A program made the position numbers and the translations under genes. The notes beneath the pieces are model-generated. The model ran no database searches. It was not told the DNA's origin and worked only from the letters and a program-made list of their open reading frames with translations. Of a stretch of 5,827 nucleotides of DNA, positions 5,419-5,827 are shown piece after piece; positions within the stretch are counted from its first letter, which is position 1; every line of letters starts with the position of its first letter. The DNA lies in assembly GCA_959600045.1 (NCBI GenBank), contig CAUGKJ010000068.1:1-5827 (forward strand), given 5' to 3'. This DNA comes from an uncultured Haemophilus sp. Lineage in GTDB: Bacteria > Pseudomonadota > Gammaproteobacteria > Enterobacterales > Pasteurellaceae.

Positions 5419-5827
5419 TTAAAGGTGAATGTTGCCATCATAGATATGAGTCGCATCACCCGTCATATAAAGTGGAGAACCAACGCCTTCCCATTCAATA
5501 ATCAAGCTACCACCAGGTAGATCAACTTGCACTTTATTATCTAGTAAACCTTGCATAATCCCAACAGCCGCGGCTGCACAAGCGCCACTGCCACAAGCTT
5601 GTGTTTCACCTGCACCACGTTCATACACGCGTAATTTAATGTGATGACGATTAATCACTTGCATAAATCCGGCATTCACTCTCTCAGGAAAACGTTCATG
5701 ATTTTCTAATAATGGACCTAACTCTGCTACATTGGCCGTTTCAATATCGTCCACTTGAACAACACAATGTGGATTGCCCATTGATACCGCACCACAAAGC
5801 ACCGTTTGAACATCGGTACGTAAAATA
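5419..5827 (-). CDS. dapF: Diaminopimelate epimerase, N-terminal half missing
   Basis: DapF converts LL-diaminopimelate to the meso form, which feeds lysine synthesis and peptidoglycan cross-links; it is cytoplasmic and needs no cofactor. The frame stays open to the right edge ([20 protein letters not shown]), so the gene is cut by the window. The GTG at 5802 is an internal Val codon, not the start. The 135 visible residues are about half of a protein of about 274. Seen here are [13 protein letters not shown], the [14 protein letters not shown] segment, and the second catalytic cysteine in [21 protein letters not shown], followed by LPGG and the C-terminal [16 protein letters not shown]. The first catalytic cysteine would lie upstream, outside the window. 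It converges on the carbonic anhydrase gene across the shared terminator. Confidence 0.95.
   Translation of the reverse strand, partial: ILRTDVQTVLCGAVSMGNPHCVVQVDDIETANVAELGPLLENHERFPERVNAGFMQVINRHHIKLRVYERGAGETQACGSGACAAAAVGIMQGLLDNKVQVDLPGGSLIIEWEGVGSPLYMTGDATHIYDGNIHL

Noticed and set aside
5422..5802. A complete small minus-strand gene starting at the GTG at 5802.
   Set aside because: The frame continues to the window edge with DapF sequence, and the GTG is an internal Val codon.
1..5827. A novel defence, mobile or secondary-metabolite system.
   Set aside because: Every reading frame of substance belongs to a known housekeeping or enzyme family, and no transposase, integrase, direct-repeat array or unexplained operon is visible.

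Overview
The window looks like chromosomal housekeeping DNA from a member of the Pasteurellaceae, most likely the Haemophilus/Aggregatibacter group. Three exact copies of the Haemophilus-type DNA uptake core AAGTGCGGT are present (2090-2098 on +, 2642-2650 on -, 4464-4472 on +). The base composition is AT-leaning, and most of the proteins read as close relatives of E. coli proteins. The species cannot be fixed from this sequence alone.

Layout, left to right. (1) The C-terminal two-thirds of a DauA-like SulP/STAS transporter (+), cut by the left edge and closed by a hairpin terminator. (2) rph-pyrE (+): RNase PH and orotate phosphoribosyltransferase, only 9 bp apart. A candidate extended -10 promoter lies in the loop of the preceding terminator. 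(3) A 107-bp spacer with a strong hairpin, a possible promoter and an uptake sequence. (4) djlA-dusC (+): a membrane-anchored J-domain co-chaperone and a tRNA-dihydrouridine synthase whose stop and start codons share one base (TAGTG). (5) A 153-bp spacer with an uptake sequence and a weak U-tract hairpin. (6) A secreted alpha-class carbonic anhydrase (+), apparently monocistronic. (7) A 13-bp perfect hairpin with T/A tracts on both sides, acting as a shared bidirectional terminator. (8) The C-terminal half of dapF (-), cut by the right edge.

Functionally the genes are separate units: C4-dicarboxylate uptake, tRNA 3'-end trimming plus pyrimidine synthesis, DnaK co-chaperone plus tRNA modification, periplasmic CO2/bicarbonate conversion, and diaminopimelate/lysine synthesis. 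I see no mobile element, CRISPR array, tRNA/rRNA gene, toxin-antitoxin pair or defence locus, and no convincing undescribed system. The second-look points are regulatory and structural: the rph-pyrE junction has no enteric-type attenuator, a promoter may sit inside a terminator loop, the DjlA linker carries a Gln/Gly/Tyr repeat, and the dusC terminator looks like an eroded inverted uptake-sequence pair. There is no stretch over 300 bases without a gene.
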